A DNA stretch of 64,000 nucleotides from Sulfurimonas autotrophica DSM 16294 (GCF_000147355.1 NC_014506.1:1798001-1862000); one strand, 5' to 3'. Positions 26,791 through 36,815 are shown, counted from the stretch's first letter. Program-made: numbers and translations. Notes: generated by a model from the letters alone, not told the origin.

Positions 26791-28031
26791 TATCTGTCAA
26801 CCTCACCAAATACAATATTTGTAGTACCAATGATTGATACAACATCCGGAATATAGTGACCCGGTAAAAGGTCAGTGAGTATTCCTGTATGCCAAAATGA
26901 CGGTGCGCGTAGTTTGAGTCTATAAGGATACGGTCCGCCTTGAGAATTAATGTAAAATCCGAGTTCACCTTTTGGTGATTCAGTTGGAACATATACTTCA
27001 CCTACCGGTGGTCTCATACCTTGTGTTACAAGGACGAAATGCTGCATTAATGAGTAGTTTTGTGTCATAATATCAAGCTTAGGCGCTGAAATATACTTCG
27101 GCGCATGTGCCATTAATTCAGTCTGACCGTCTTTTTCACATTTTTCATACATCTCTATACATTGGTAAAGAATCTTCGCAGATTCTCTCATCTCTTCCAT
27201 ATAAATACGGTAACGCGCAAAGTTATCACCTTTATCTGAAAAAGGAACATTAAATTCAACTTCATCATATAATTCATACGGCTCTTCTTTACGAATGTCC
27301 CATGCAACGCCTGAAGCTCTAAGCATTGGACCTGTACAACCCCATGAAAGTGCCATCTCAGTTGAAACAGTTCCGACCTCTTCCATTCTCATTAACCAAA
27401 TACGGTTAGAATCTAGTAAATCTTCATAATCTTTAATATTTTGAGGAAGTTTGTTTAAAAATACTCTTAGTTGATGTAAAAAGCTGCCTTGAATATCTAA
27501 CGGAACACCACCTATACGAATAGCCGCATGTGTAAGTCTTGCTCCACAATACCCTTCTATGATATCCATCAAATATTCTCTTTCGCGGAATGCAAAAAGG
27601 AATACTGTCATAGCACCAATATCAAGTGCAGTTGTTGCCAACCAAAAAAGGTGAGACATTAAACGGTTAATTTCTAAAAGAAGCATACGGATAACTTTCG
27701 CACGGCGAGGTACTTCAAGTCCTATAAGTTTTTCAACAGCCAAAGCAAAGCCATAGTTGTTTGAAGATGAGGCAATATAGTCCATACGGTCGGTTGTCGG
27801 CATAAACTCATTATAAATCATGTTTTCTGCCATTTTTTCCATACCACGGTGTAAATATCCGACATCTGGATGTGCTTTTACAATCTGTTCTTGCTGTAAA
27901 TGCAGCATTAAACGCAACTGCCCGTGAGCAGATGGATGCTGTGGACCGAAGTTTAGAACCAATTCATTATCGTCTCTGTCAAATGTAATATTTTCAAAAA
28001 ACGGTGTTAGTCTGTTTTTTACTTGTGCCAT
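26790..28031 (-). CDS. nuoD: NADH-quinone oxidoreductase subunit D
   Basis: A 413-residue subunit lining the quinone pocket, related to hydrogenase large subunits. It shows [14 protein letters not shown] (about residues 28-41) with the quinone-site His, [13 protein letters not shown] (about 57-69), and the C-terminal [26 protein letters not shown] ending in the conserved Asp-Arg (visible over the last 26 residues). It is a separate gene, not fused to nuoC. Thirteen bases separate it from nuoC. Confidence 0.96.
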   Translation of the reverse strand: MAQVKNRLTPFFENITFDRDDNELVLNFGPQHPSAHGQLRLMLHLQQEQIVKAHPDVGYLHRGMEKMAENMIYNEFMPTTDRMDYIASSSNNYGFALAVEKLIGLEVPRRAKVIRMLLLEINRLMSHLFWLATTALDIGAMTVFLFAFREREYLMDIIEGYCGARLTHAAIRIGGVPLDIQGSFLHQLRVFLNKLPQNIKDYEDLLDSNRIWLMRMEEVGTVSTEMALSWGCTGPMLRASGVAWDIRKEEPYELYDEVEFNVPFSDKGDNFARYRIYMEEMRESAKILYQCIEMYEKCEKDGQTELMAHAPKYISAPKLDIMTQNYSLMQHFVLVTQGMRPPVGEVYVPTESPKGELGFYINSQGGPYPYRLKLRAPSFWHTGILTDLLPGHYIPDVVSIIGTTNIVFGEVDR

Positions 28032-28044
28032 ATTTTATACCACC

Positions 28045-28851
28045 CTATCTTTGTGGATCATCAATTACTTTTGATGACTCTTTATCTAATTTTGTAACCA
28101 TAAACACACCACCCTCTTCTTGATAGGATTGTGTAACTGCCGGTTCGTCACCAGTAATCTTCGTTCCTTTAGGAACTTCATGCCCAAGACGTGCAAAACG
28201 TTCAGAATCATATCTGTCTACTCTTGCAGTATCACGAAGTTCAGGTCCGATGATATCACGCGCTTCTTTTCCATAAATCTTATCAACTTCATACCAAGCG
28301 GCAAACTCATCACCTTCAAGCGGATATGTTTTAAGAAGAGGGAATCCTTCCCAGTCATACGGCATTAAAATACGTTTCATAAACGGGTGATTGTTTGCTT
28401 CAATACCAAACATATCAAACATTTCACGCTCAGCCCAATCAGCTGAACGGAAAAGTTTTTCAACAGAATCAACAGCCTGACCATTTTCAATGAAATATTT
28501 GATACGAATACGTTTACGTTTTGTCATAGAAAGCATTTGATAAAAAATTTCAAAAGTATTATCTTTTGCCAACCAGTCAATCGCCGACATTTCTGAGAGC
28601 TGTGTATATGCCAACTCATCTCTCATCAATTCAAGAACACCGTAAATGTCATGTGCATTAATATACACCACCATTTGTTCTACTTGAATATAGGCATCTT
28701 TTACTTCAAACTTTGCTTTAATAGCAGCCAAATCACTTGAAAAAACTGCATCTTCTTCAACAGACGTTTTTGGTACTTGCGGTGCAACATAAAATCTGTC
28801 TGTATAATATGCTTTTGCCTGTACATCATCTTTAGCTTTATACGCTCTCAT
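28045..28851 (-). CDS. nuoC: NADH-quinone oxidoreductase subunit C
   Basis: A 268-residue subunit with the NuoC core at about residues 80-225: MSAIDWL, RIRIKYFIE, SADWAEREMFDMFGIEANNHP and the MPYDWEGFPLLKTYPLEG segment. About 70 N-terminal residues and a 40-residue C-terminal tail flank the core, longer than in T. thermophilus Nqo5. It lies one base from nuoB and 13 from nuoD. Confidence 0.94.
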   Translation of the reverse strand: MRAYKAKDDVQAKAYYTDRFYVAPQVPKTSVEEDAVFSSDLAAIKAKFEVKDAYIQVEQMVVYINAHDIYGVLELMRDELAYTQLSEMSAIDWLAKDNTFEIFYQMLSMTKRKRIRIKYFIENGQAVDSVEKLFRSADWAEREMFDMFGIEANNHPFMKRILMPYDWEGFPLLKTYPLEGDEFAAWYEVDKIYGKEARDIIGPELRDTARVDRYDSERFARLGHEVPKGTKITGDEPAVTQSYQEEGGVFMVTKLDKESSKVIDDPQR

Positions 28852-28852
28852 A

Positions 28853-29362
28853 TTACATTAACCTCTTAGCTTTTTGTGCATTGCCTGCTTTGTTTGCACG
28901 AATTTTCTTTTGAAGTAACATTACACCGTACTGTAATGTTTCAGGACGCGGTGCACAACCCGGAAGATACAAATCAACAGGAATAATTCTGTCACATCCC
29001 TGTACTGTTGCGTATGTATTAAACATACCGCCTGTGTTTGCGCATGAACCCATGGAAATAACCCATCTAGGCTCAGTCATTTGGTCATATAAACGTTTAA
29101 TAAATTCAGCATGCTTCTTTGTTAAAGTTCCCGCAACAATCATAACATCAGCCTGACGAGGCGAAGCACGAAATATTGTTCCAAAACGGTCAAAGTCATA
29201 TCTTGAAGCACCTGATGCCATCATTTCAATACCACAGCATGCGAGACCGTAAGTCAACGCCCAAAGAGAGTTTGAACGTCCCCAGTTTACAATTTTATCT
29301 ACACTGGTAAGAGCTATTGGCAAGCCGCCGTCTTGTGTATAATTTACTTTATGTTGTGCCAT
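28853..29362 (-). CDS. nuoB: NADH-quinone oxidoreductase subunit B
   Basis: A 169-residue subunit carrying the terminal [4Fe-4S] cluster N2. The tandem cysteines are in [10 protein letters not shown], with the others in MGSCANTGG and [10 protein letters not shown] chose the ATG at 29362 because AAGGAGC precedes it by eight bases and the protein then begins MAQHKVNY; a longer frame starting at 29383 lacks such a site. The start lies inside the 3' end of nuoA, giving a 19-base overlap. Confidence 0.95.
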   Translation of the reverse strand: MAQHKVNYTQDGGLPIALTSVDKIVNWGRSNSLWALTYGLACCGIEMMASGASRYDFDRFGTIFRASPRQADVMIVAGTLTKKHAEFIKRLYDQMTEPRWVISMGSCANTGGMFNTYATVQGCDRIIPVDLYLPGCAPRPETLQYGVMLLQKKIRANKAGNAQKAKRLM

Positions 29363-29733
29363 TCTAGCGCTCCTTTTTTCCATGCATATACAAAACCGAT
29401 TGCTAACAATATTATAAACATCAGCATCTCAACAAAACCGAACCAACCAAGAACTTTAAAATCTACTGCCCAAGGGAACATAAATACGATTTCAACATCA
29501 AACAGTAAAAAGAGTAATGCAAACAGATAAAACTGTGGTGAAACTCTATTTGGTTGTTTTGTAATTTCAGGTCCACATTCATAAACCGAAAGCTTAATTT
29601 TTTCGCTGTCTTTACGCGCCAATGCACGACTTGCCAATCGAGCTATTACAGTCGTCGTAATAAATGCACCAAATGTTATAACAAATAGTACAAATACCCC
29701 AAAATACGGATTTGCAGTACTAATATGCTCCAT
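29344..29733 (-). CDS. nuoA: NADH-quinone oxidoreductase subunit A
   Basis: A 129-residue membrane subunit with three helices and the conserved loop [41 protein letters not shown] (seen at about residues 49-89), with the cysteine in YECG and the acidic DVE. It is the first gene of the nuo operon. An AGGTAGG ribosome binding site lies just upstream. Confidence 0.95.
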   Translation of the reverse strand: MEHISTANPYFGVFVLFVITFGAFITTTVIARLASRALARKDSEKIKLSVYECGPEITKQPNRVSPQFYLFALLFLLFDVEIVFMFPWAVDFKVLGWFGFVEMLMFIILLAIGFVYAWKKGALEWHNIK

Positions 29734-29756
29734 ATAACCTACCTTTTATTTTACAA

Positions 29757-29768
29757 GTTATACTTATA
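29757..29768 (-). promoter_or_regulatory. Possible -10 region of the nuo operon promoter
   Basis: On the minus strand TATAAG (29768-29763) and TATAAC (29762-29757) lie 24-35 bases upstream of nuoA, in the 220-base gap before the AAA+ ATPase gene. No clear -35 is visible, which is common in Campylobacterota. This is a weak call. Confidence 0.3.
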
Positions 29769-29913
29769 AAAAGTATCCCTAGTTTTTATATTTGTCTTCT
29801 AACGATGATAAACAGCAGCCGTTTCGCGCTCTTTTTCATTTTGTTACTAGAAAAAACAGTTACTGCACTATAGCAAAATGAATATTAAAAAAAAGTTTTG
29901 TGGAGGATAACTC

Positions 29914-30075
29914 ATGCCAAATGTCACTTATCGCAACACTAGCAAAGAGAAGGTTTATTTATTTAAAAAGCCCATTGATTTTTCACTGTCAAAATTTGCA
30001 TTTTTTTCACGCTTGATTTCATCTATAAAATCTTTGAGTGTAAAAAGAGGTTTTTCTCTTACTGCAACTTTATAA
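29914..30075 (+). CDS. Possible 53-residue ORF with strong Shine-Dalgarno, antisense to AAA+ gene end
   Basis: The ATG at 29914 follows GGAGGA with seven bases between, one of the strongest ribosome binding sites in the window, within an otherwise unexplained 220-base gap. The first 14 codons lie in the gap; the remaining codons run antisense over the 3' end of the AAA+ ATPase gene. The predicted product begins MPNVTYRNTSKEKVYLF and then becomes Ser/Phe-rich, as expected for antisense sequence. It could be a leader peptide, a remnant of a lost gene or chance. I do not recognise it. Confidence 0.25.
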   Translation: MPNVTYRNTSKEKVYLFKKPIDFSLSKFAFFSRLISSIKSLSVKRGFSLTATL

Positions 30076-31691
30076 GCTGTATTTTTAACTATAAGACTGA
30101 TTTGTCCACCCGTTAGTGAGTATTCGGCAAGTGCTTCTACATTAAAGCTTTCCTCATATGGAGCTTCTTTAGGCAGCATTTTTTTCCAAAGTTCAAGTCT
30201 CTGTTGTTTATCGGGCTTTTTAAACTCAATTTTATAATTAAATCGTCTTGAAAATGCCTTATCTATATTTTCAAGTAAATTTGTTGTTGCTATAAGCATA
30301 CCACGAAAATTCTCAATCTGCTCTAAAAAGATATTTTGCATCTGATTGTGCATCTGATCTGAGCCTGTTATATTACCGCTGCTTCTCGCACCCAAAAACT
30401 GATCTGCTTCATTTAGTAACAGTATTGGCTCTGTTTTTGTTTTTTCACTGAGTTCATAAAAGGTGTCAAAAATTTTGCGAACATTTTTTTCACTTTCACC
30501 CACATACATAGAAAGAATTTTAGAACAGTCAAAAGCCAAAACCTGACGTTTAAGTGATTTTGCCAAAGAGTATGCTGTCATTGTTTTTCCGGTTCCCGCA
30601 GGTCCATAAAAAATTATGCGCGCATCTATACCGCTCTTTTTCTCTTTAATTCCCCATTTTACAAGGCGTGAAACTACATCTTTATCTACCTGTTTCATCA
30701 AGTTTTGAAGTGTCTCTTTTGTTTTGTCATTAAGGACCACATCATCTAAAGAAGTCTCAGGCTCAACAAGTTCAAAAATATCCTGTTCTTCAACTAAAGC
30801 ATTTAATTTAAGCCGTGTTACTTTTTTCGTTTTTTGAGGATGAATAATACTTTGAAGCACATCATCTACAATATAAAATGAACGGCTGATACCGCCAAAA
30901 GGATTCAACATCTCTTCATAATCTATAATACCGTTACTTAAAAGGTTTGAACCTTCCTCAAGAAGTGAGCGGTTTTTGATACGTTCATATTCATCTAAAG
31001 ATATTAAATCTATAAGTGTATTCATCTCTCTAAGCGATGAATCAGTCGAGCCATACTCTTCACGAAGCAGGGCAATAAATATTACCTGCTCATAATTACT
31101 CATTTTCTTTTGTTTGAAAAATTTATCCAAAACAAGATTTTCAGAACTCTGTTTTACCCGCTCTTCTATACGTTTTTCAAGCAGTTTAAGTTTATTTTGC
31201 AGTCTGTCAATACCAAGCGAATGTTCATGTACATTTTGACGAATCACACTCATCTTTTGATAGAGCTCTATTCTGAAAAACTGATCCTGCAGATATTCCA
31301 AATGGTCAGAATAAGGCTTTATTTCCGGTAAATCCAAATCAAGTGTTCCGTCTTGTAACAATTTTAAAAATGCAGGAGTCAGTCCCACAGCCGTATTTAA
31401 AAGTTCAAGCGGTGTCACATCTGCAATTTTAATGGGTGTAAAACTTTGCTGATGCAGCCATCCGAGTTCAAGCAAGTTTTTAAGTTCTTTAAGATGCTCT
31501 AAATGCTCATAATTTTCACTCTTATACAAATCTTGCAGCAAATCAAGAACAAGCACATCATCCTGCCCTTTCATATACCTGTGTGCTATATATTGAAGTA
31601 TTTTGGCTTCATTTATACTACACTTTAGATGTATAAATATTTCCGATTTTTCAATCTCTTTTTCGTTTAAAAAGTTAACTAATGTTTTCAA
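29955..31691 (-). CDS. AAA+ ATPase with long helical N-terminal region
   Basis: A 578-residue protein. Residues 1-300 are helical and Leu/Glu-rich with no recognised domain. Residues 305-560 are an AAA+ module: Walker A GPAGTGKT (363-370), Walker B-like ILLLNEAD (423-430) with Asn427 where Asp is usual, a sensor-like IATTN, and the arginine-finger segment FSRRFNYKIEFKKPD. Membership of the classical AAA clade is likely from the VGESEKNVRKIFD segment (second region of homology style). Its partner or substrate is unknown. It heads no obvious operon but is followed, against its direction, by the FadL-like gene eight bases upstream. Confidence 0.8.
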   Translation of the reverse strand: MKTLVNFLNEKEIEKSEIFIHLKCSINEAKILQYIAHRYMKGQDDVLVLDLLQDLYKSENYEHLEHLKELKNLLELGWLHQQSFTPIKIADVTPLELLNTAVGLTPAFLKLLQDGTLDLDLPEIKPYSDHLEYLQDQFFRIELYQKMSVIRQNVHEHSLGIDRLQNKLKLLEKRIEERVKQSSENLVLDKFFKQKKMSNYEQVIFIALLREEYGSTDSSLREMNTLIDLISLDEYERIKNRSLLEEGSNLLSNGIIDYEEMLNPFGGISRSFYIVDDVLQSIIHPQKTKKVTRLKLNALVEEQDIFELVEPETSLDDVVLNDKTKETLQNLMKQVDKDVVSRLVKWGIKEKKSGIDARIIFYGPAGTGKTMTAYSLAKSLKRQVLAFDCSKILSMYVGESEKNVRKIFDTFYELSEKTKTEPILLLNEADQFLGARSSGNITGSDQMHNQMQNIFLEQIENFRGMLIATTNLLENIDKAFSRRFNYKIEFKKPDKQQRLELWKKMLPKEAPYEESFNVEALAEYSLTGGQISLIVKNTAYKVAVREKPLFTLKDFIDEIKREKNANFDSEKSMGFLNK

Positions 31692-31699
31692 TTATTTCC

Positions 31700-32953
31700 T
31701 TAAAATTTATAACCAAGTCCGGCAGAGATGATTATAACATCGCCGTCTGTAAATTCTCCATCAAGACCATTGTCATTTACTGAAGAAGAAACGGTTCTTT
31801 TATCATGCATCGAATAGAGTGCAGATAATCCTAGGTCTATTTTATCATTTATTTTATAACGTCCGCCTAATGAAACAGATACAGTATCGGTATCGGGCAG
31901 TTCAAAACCTATGGTTTTCTCAGGGGCAGGCGCTTCATCTATAACTAAACCAGCCATAAGTGTCATATTTTTAAGTTCTTGTGTGAGACCAAAACGAAAT
32001 GTATTTGTATCTTTCCACTCTTTTGGTTTTACTGTACCAAATATCGATTTAAGCGTCGGATTTATGCTTGTATCATATGTAAAATCCAACCTTTTATATG
32101 CCGACCAATATGTTCTTTCATAAACAATTTCTAACGTTGTTTTTGTTATAAAAGTATATGCAATGGCAGCATTAATAGCCGCAGGTAAAGGAACACTAAC
32201 ATTTGCAGGGCCATTATACACTAAAGAACCGGCAGTTGAAGTGAGTTTTGCATTTCCTTCAGGATTTAAATCAATTTTAGAACGATATGTTAATCCAAGT
32301 TCTAAATTTGAAATTGGCTGATATGAAAGTGCTAAATTATATCCAAAATCAGTACTCTCTCCTGTCATATTACGAGCAACCTTACTTAAGGTTACTCCTT
32401 CACCAGGGTCAATATCTGTTGTCCCATCACTTTTTACAACACCTTTTGTATTAACAACTCTAAACCCAACTGCAAAACCAAGTTTTTCATTTATTGTAAA
32501 AGCAACCGTTGGGTTTACTTCGACAACTTCAAGAGTAAATTCTTGGGCAGAAGTTTTTGCCGGTTCTTGATTCCATTTTCTAGAAAGCCCTCCTGGAGAT
32601 ACAATACTAACTCCTACTCGGGCACTATTGTTACCAAGTTTAGGGGAAACATAATGTAGGCTAGGAATATAAAAATTTTCATTCTCCGAACGCAGTATAT
32701 TCCCAGAAGTAGGCTTATAATCTTCTTTATTAATATGAATATAATTTAAATCAGCTTCTATATGATTTTCATCAGACATAAAAATCATCTTTGCCGGGTT
32801 ATAATATGCTGCGTCTGCATTATTTTGGTTATGTGCAATATTGGCTGCACCAAGAGCGACCGCATTTGTTGAAGTTTCAGGAATTTTATATCCGCCTGCT
32901 ATTAAAAGCGAACTTACTACAGGTGACATGAACGCTATTTTTTTCATGCTCAT
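31700..32953 (-). CDS. FadL/OmpP1-type outer membrane protein
   Basis: A 417-residue predicted 14-strand outer membrane beta-barrel for hydrophobic substrate uptake. After a signal peptide it has the family start ETSTNAVALGAANIAH...ADAAYYNPAKM, with the conserved NPA motif near residue 53, and ends in the barrel-closing ISAGLGYKF with terminal Phe. AAGGA lies just upstream; the ATG at 32953 is used, and one two codons later (32947) has equally good spacing. Neighbours are the AAA+ gene downstream and nfo upstream. Its substrate is unknown; fatty acids or aromatic compounds are typical. Confidence 0.85.
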   Translation of the reverse strand: MSMKKIAFMSPVVSSLLIAGGYKIPETSTNAVALGAANIAHNQNNADAAYYNPAKMIFMSDENHIEADLNYIHINKEDYKPTSGNILRSENENFYIPSLHYVSPKLGNNSARVGVSIVSPGGLSRKWNQEPAKTSAQEFTLEVVEVNPTVAFTINEKLGFAVGFRVVNTKGVVKSDGTTDIDPGEGVTLSKVARNMTGESTDFGYNLALSYQPISNLELGLTYRSKIDLNPEGNAKLTSTAGSLVYNGPANVSVPLPAAINAAIAYTFITKTTLEIVYERTYWSAYKRLDFTYDTSINPTLKSIFGTVKPKEWKDTNTFRFGLTQELKNMTLMAGLVIDEAPAPEKTIGFELPDTDTVSVSLGGRYKINDKIDLGLSALYSMHDKRTVSSSVNDNGLDGEFTDGDVIIISAGLGYKF

Positions 32954-32988
32954 TTCTTCCTTAAAAAAATCAAACCGACCATATTACA

Positions 32989-33882
32989 CTATTTATTTTC
33001 AAGAGAGTATAAAAGTTTTATTTCCTGGGGCCATATAGTTTCATCTATTGTCTCCAGTATAAGCGGTATATCATCCATGCGCGCATCATTCATTATAAAC
33101 TTAAATGCATCAAGTCCAATTTCACCTTTACCTAAAGAGTGGTGTCTGTCAACTTTGCTGCCCAATGGCGGTTTTGAATCATTAATATGCATAGCGCTTA
33201 AATACTCAAAACCTACAGTCTCACCAAACTCATTCCATGTTTTATCATATGCTTCTTTTGTTCGTATATCATAACCTGCTGTAAACATATGGCAGGTATC
33301 TATACAAACGCCGACTCTTGATTTGTCTTCAACCCTGTCTATAATATATGCCAGATGTTCAAATTTGTAGCCAAGGTTACTTCCCTGTCCTGCCGTATTT
33401 TCTATAACTGCTTTTACATTTTGCGTTTTCTCCAGAGCAATATTAATTGACTCAGCTATAACATCTAAACATTTGTTTTCAATCTCCTGCATAAGAGCAG
33501 CATCTTCTTTTTGTTTTTTTGTCAGTTTTGCCAAATGGCTGCCGGGATGAAAGTTCAATTTATCAAGCCCGAGTGCATCACATCGTTCCAGCTCATCTAT
33601 AAAAGCCGCTCTTGATTTTTCAAGTTTTTCCTCTTCGGGATGTCCCAAGTTTATGAGATAACTGTCATGCGGAAGTACATGGCGAGGCAAAATACCACTC
33701 TCCTGCAATGCAGTTTTAAATTTTTGTATTGTCTCACTATCCAGCGGTTTTGCAACCCACTGTCTTTGATTTTTTGTAAACAGGGCAAAAGCTTTTGCCC
33801 CTATTGCTTTTGCATTAAGAGGTGCATTATAAACACCTCCGCTCGCACTTACATGTGCACCTACAAATTTACGGCTTGTCAT
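32989..33882 (-). CDS. nfo: Endonuclease IV
   Basis: A 297-residue AP endonuclease of the TIM-barrel, trinuclear zinc family, acting in base excision repair. It shows the start [15 protein letters not shown] (residues 7-21), NFHPGSHL near 95, [13 protein letters not shown] near 134, [14 protein letters not shown] near 167-180, [26 protein letters not shown] (about 206-231) and ILETI near 265. The length is typical. It abuts the lipoprotein gene stop with no gap, so the two are cotranscribed. Confidence 0.96.
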   Translation of the reverse strand: MTSRKFVGAHVSASGGVYNAPLNAKAIGAKAFALFTKNQRQWVAKPLDSETIQKFKTALQESGILPRHVLPHDSYLINLGHPEEEKLEKSRAAFIDELERCDALGLDKLNFHPGSHLAKLTKKQKEDAALMQEIENKCLDVIAESINIALEKTQNVKAVIENTAGQGSNLGYKFEHLAYIIDRVEDKSRVGVCIDTCHMFTAGYDIRTKEAYDKTWNEFGETVGFEYLSAMHINDSKPPLGSKVDRHHSLGKGEIGLDAFKFIMNDARMDDIPLILETIDETIWPQEIKLLYSLENK

Positions 33883-34350
33883 TTAGTTTACTTCCTTAAT
33901 TTTTATGAGTATATGATTTTGCATGTCTTTAAAATAAATTTCTCGGGAGTTTACAATATATTTTATAGTTACATCTGAAGTTTTTATTCTCTGTATAAAT
34001 CCATCATCTTGCTTTAAGCTGTTTTTGCCGTTATATATCTCTTTTGCCAAAATAATATTTTGCAGTAAAGAAGAGGGATATGCCCCGGACAAATATTCTT
34101 GATTAAAACTGCTTTTGCTCATACATCCGTTATCCACACAAATCAAATGATTTATATGAATGCGTTTATACACATGCCCTGCTACAAAAAGTTCTAATTC
34201 TATGGCATCTTTTGTATGTCTTACATAGCCTATGTCGGAGAATTTTATTTTTGGAGATTTTATGATTACTATTTTAGCACTTGTATGCTCATAATTTTTT
34301 ATGCTGCAGGCACTCAAAAAAAGAACAAAAACTACTAAAAAATATTTCAT
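33883..34350 (-). CDS. Small lipoprotein of unknown function
   Basis: A 155-residue protein with a lipoprotein signal: MKYFLVVFVLFLSACS, lipobox LSAC with Cys15 as the lipidated residue. The remainder is a beta-rich domain with a Cys pair (ICVDNGCMS near residues 86-94). It resembles uncharacterised Campylobacterota lipoproteins. It lies between a 52-residue Cys protein and nfo in a tight minus-strand run. Confidence 0.75.
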   Translation of the reverse strand: MKYFLVVFVLFLSACSIKNYEHTSAKIVIIKSPKIKFSDIGYVRHTKDAIELELFVAGHVYKRIHINHLICVDNGCMSKSSFNQEYLSGAYPSSLLQNIILAKEIYNGKNSLKQDDGFIQRIKTSDVTIKYIVNSREIYFKDMQNHILIKIKEVN

Positions 34351-34509
34351 CTATTTTTGTATGAACTTACCACATTTTTTTGTCGGAGTTCCGCCGAATT
34401 CTCTTATTTCACGTGCTGTGCCGTTTTTCGCAATAAGCTGTCTTTTACACTCATCTTTAGCAATACATTTTTCATTTAAACAACCTATATCTTCGGGTAC
34501 CTGTGCCAT
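34351..34509 (-). CDS. 52-residue four-cysteine small protein
   Basis: A short gene directly upstream of the lipoprotein gene; their stop and start are adjacent. The product starts MAQVPEDIGCLNEKC and has cysteines at 10, 15, 21 and 46 with a late TKKCGKF, which could be a small zinc or disulfide knot. No signal peptide is visible. The ribosome binding site is weak (GGATAATGCAAA before the ATG). Codon use is coding-like and the cysteine spacing is orderly, so I consider it real. I do not recognise a named family. Confidence 0.6.
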   Translation of the reverse strand: MAQVPEDIGCLNEKCIAKDECKRQLIAKNGTAREIREFGGTPTKKCGKFIQK

Positions 34510-34557
34510 TTTGCATTATCCTTCTAGCTTAAATTTTTTGAAATTATAATCAAATTT

Positions 34558-36714
34558 TTATTTATTTAACAGGTTTTCGGGCTTTCCAAAATAATAACCT
34601 TGAAATTCATCTACACCATACTCTTTTAACAAATCAAAAATCTCTTTATTCTCAACATATTCTGCAACAACCGTAATGTTTAACTCACTGGCAAAATCAA
34701 TTATACTTTTAATCAAAATTTGTGAATCTTTGTCTCTTACCACATTTTCTACTAAAGAACCGTCTATTTTTATGTAATCCGGCTTAAGCATTAAAATATG
34801 CTGATAATTGGCATATCCGCTTCCAAAATCATCAATAGCAATCAAAACACCGACTTTTCTAAACTCTTGAATCACCTGTGCAAACTTGTTGAAATCTTCC
34901 ATTCCTTCCTGTTCCGTAACCTCTACGACTATTTGATCTTTTTTTTCATAATCTTTTATGAGTTCTAAAAATATTTCTATCATACTTTCATTGTAAAAAT
35001 CATTCGGCAGAAAATTAACAGATATTTTTTCCTTTTTATCTTTAAACAGTTTCAAACTCTGTCGTAACACTTCTTTAGCTATGTCAAAATAAAGACCGCC
35101 TTTAATGGCTATATCTAAAAAGAAAAACGGTGATAAAATTTTCACTTCTCCCTTTTCAAAATCAAGAATTCTTACTAATGCCTCATATTTAACAACTTTA
35201 CCGTCTTTGTTTGTAATAGGCTGAAAAAACGGGACAACATTTTTATATTCAAGGGCGTAATGAATTTTATGTTTCATATTTAAAATTTCTTCCGACCTTT
35301 TTTTACTATCATGTGCTTCCGAATAAACGATATACGGCAAAAATTTCATTCTTGCCTTTCTTAATGCCATATGAGCATCTTCTAACGGGTTACCCCCATG
35401 TAAAACAATCCCTGAATAAATTTCAATATTTATGCTCTCCTCAAAACCGTTAATGGTAATATTTAAACCATTAACTCTTTTGGTAAGTTCATCTACCAAT
35501 GCGCAATAATCATCTTTACTTCTTTGATAATCTTCTTCTTTAAATAATACATATTCATCAGATGAAATTCTGTAAACATTAAAGTTAAACTCTTGTGCAA
35601 ATTTTTTAAACTCTTCTGCCACCTCTTTTAAAATTTGATTACCCTCATTTACACCGTATATCTCATTTAAAAGACTGAAATCTTTAATATTGCTCAAAAC
35701 CATAATACTGTTTTTTGTATTGCTGATACTTTCTTTAAGTAGCTGCCTATTTCCCAATCCGGTTAATGCATCCGTATATGCCTGTCTTTTAAAGTATTCG
35801 AGCATAATGCCGAAACCTTTATGAAGAATAATCGCTAATAAAAGCATAGCAATAACAAAAGCTATTATTAATTCAGTCATTAAATAGTTTGTTCTTTTAA
35901 CAATATTTGAGCTATCGACCCCGACAATAAGATAACCGATAGTTTCAGAGAGATGATTCTTCAAAGGAATATCCATCTTTACTCTTAAAGAATCATTATG
36001 TTTTATAAAATATTGTCGTAATTTGTCACTGCCTTTTAAAAAAGCATACTTATCATTTATGGAAAGAGCCTTTGATTGAAGCATGACATCTAATAATGAT
36101 TTATCTATTGCTATAGCAGTTTGAATTTGCATAACATCTTTTAATTCTTTTAAAAAATAGGTAGGATTCAAGCCTAATTCAACATTTCCCACATATCTGT
36201 TTTTATAAAATATCGGCTCTGTTACACGGTAAGTCAAAGCAAATTTACCGACTTCAAATCCGCTGAGTGATATTTTCAGCCTTGCGGTATCTAAAATTAA
36301 CTTCCTTTTTTTATTTAAGCTATCGCCGTAAAAATTAGGTTTATGTGCACGATAAATTGTAATATTCTCTTTAGAACGGAATGTGAAAATATTTATATCT
36401 TTATATCTGTTTTTTAATTTAATATAGCGTGAAGCCACAATGGAGTCAATTTTTTTATGATTTTTAGCAGCAACGGCAGCAGACAAACCATCAATAGATA
36501 AAATATTTTCCAATTCTAAAGACAGTTTTTCTTTTTCATTTTGCAAATCTTTAACAAAAAAGTGTGCCGCATGTTTATATGTTTCATCAACTCTGCTGTT
36601 CAGCTTTTCATTAAATTGATATTTTAAAAAGAAATAGGTCGCCACGGTTGTAAAGACCATTACCGAGAATATAAATATAAATGTATTTCTTCTTGTTTTG
36701 CTTATGATGTTCAT
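34558..36714 (-). CDS. Membrane sensor with degenerate GGDEF and intact EAL domain
   Basis: A 718-residue c-di-GMP protein. Helices at about 11-30 and 280-300 flank a periplasmic Cache-type sensor domain (roughly 35-275). The GGDEF domain (about 312-470) has SSDEY instead of GGDEF, so cyclase activity is doubtful. The EAL domain (about 485-715) keeps YEALVRI, the Asn in NFLPNDF, the Glu in VEVTEQ, IDDFGSGYANY, the Lys in YIKIDGS, VAEYVEN and FQGYYFGKP, so it is probably an active phosphodiesterase. It is a single gene divergent from the Y-family polymerase. Its target process is unknown. Confidence 0.88.
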   Translation of the reverse strand: MNIISKTRRNTFIFIFSVMVFTTVATYFFLKYQFNEKLNSRVDETYKHAAHFFVKDLQNEKEKLSLELENILSIDGLSAAVAAKNHKKIDSIVASRYIKLKNRYKDINIFTFRSKENITIYRAHKPNFYGDSLNKKRKLILDTARLKISLSGFEVGKFALTYRVTEPIFYKNRYVGNVELGLNPTYFLKELKDVMQIQTAIAIDKSLLDVMLQSKALSINDKYAFLKGSDKLRQYFIKHNDSLRVKMDIPLKNHLSETIGYLIVGVDSSNIVKRTNYLMTELIIAFVIAMLLLAIILHKGFGIMLEYFKRQAYTDALTGLGNRQLLKESISNTKNSIMVLSNIKDFSLLNEIYGVNEGNQILKEVAEEFKKFAQEFNFNVYRISSDEYVLFKEEDYQRSKDDYCALVDELTKRVNGLNITINGFEESINIEIYSGIVLHGGNPLEDAHMALRKARMKFLPYIVYSEAHDSKKRSEEILNMKHKIHYALEYKNVVPFFQPITNKDGKVVKYEALVRILDFEKGEVKILSPFFFLDIAIKGGLYFDIAKEVLRQSLKLFKDKKEKISVNFLPNDFYNESMIEIFLELIKDYEKKDQIVVEVTEQEGMEDFNKFAQVIQEFRKVGVLIAIDDFGSGYANYQHILMLKPDYIKIDGSLVENVVRDKDSQILIKSIIDFASELNITVVAEYVENKEIFDLLKEYGVDEFQGYYFGKPENLLNK

Positions 36715-36815
36715 TATTTCTCTGTATAATCATTAATATAAGACAATTATACATTTATTTTTGACAGTTTGCAATCATATTAAAGCTTTTGTTTTTCTTT
36801 TGCTAAAGTCTAAGT

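Noticed and set aside
29734-29954. Possible tRNA or small RNA in the gap between nuoA and the AAA+ gene
   Set aside because: I could not find a cloverleaf, a CCA end or a strong hairpin; only a possible promoter and a short ORF remain.
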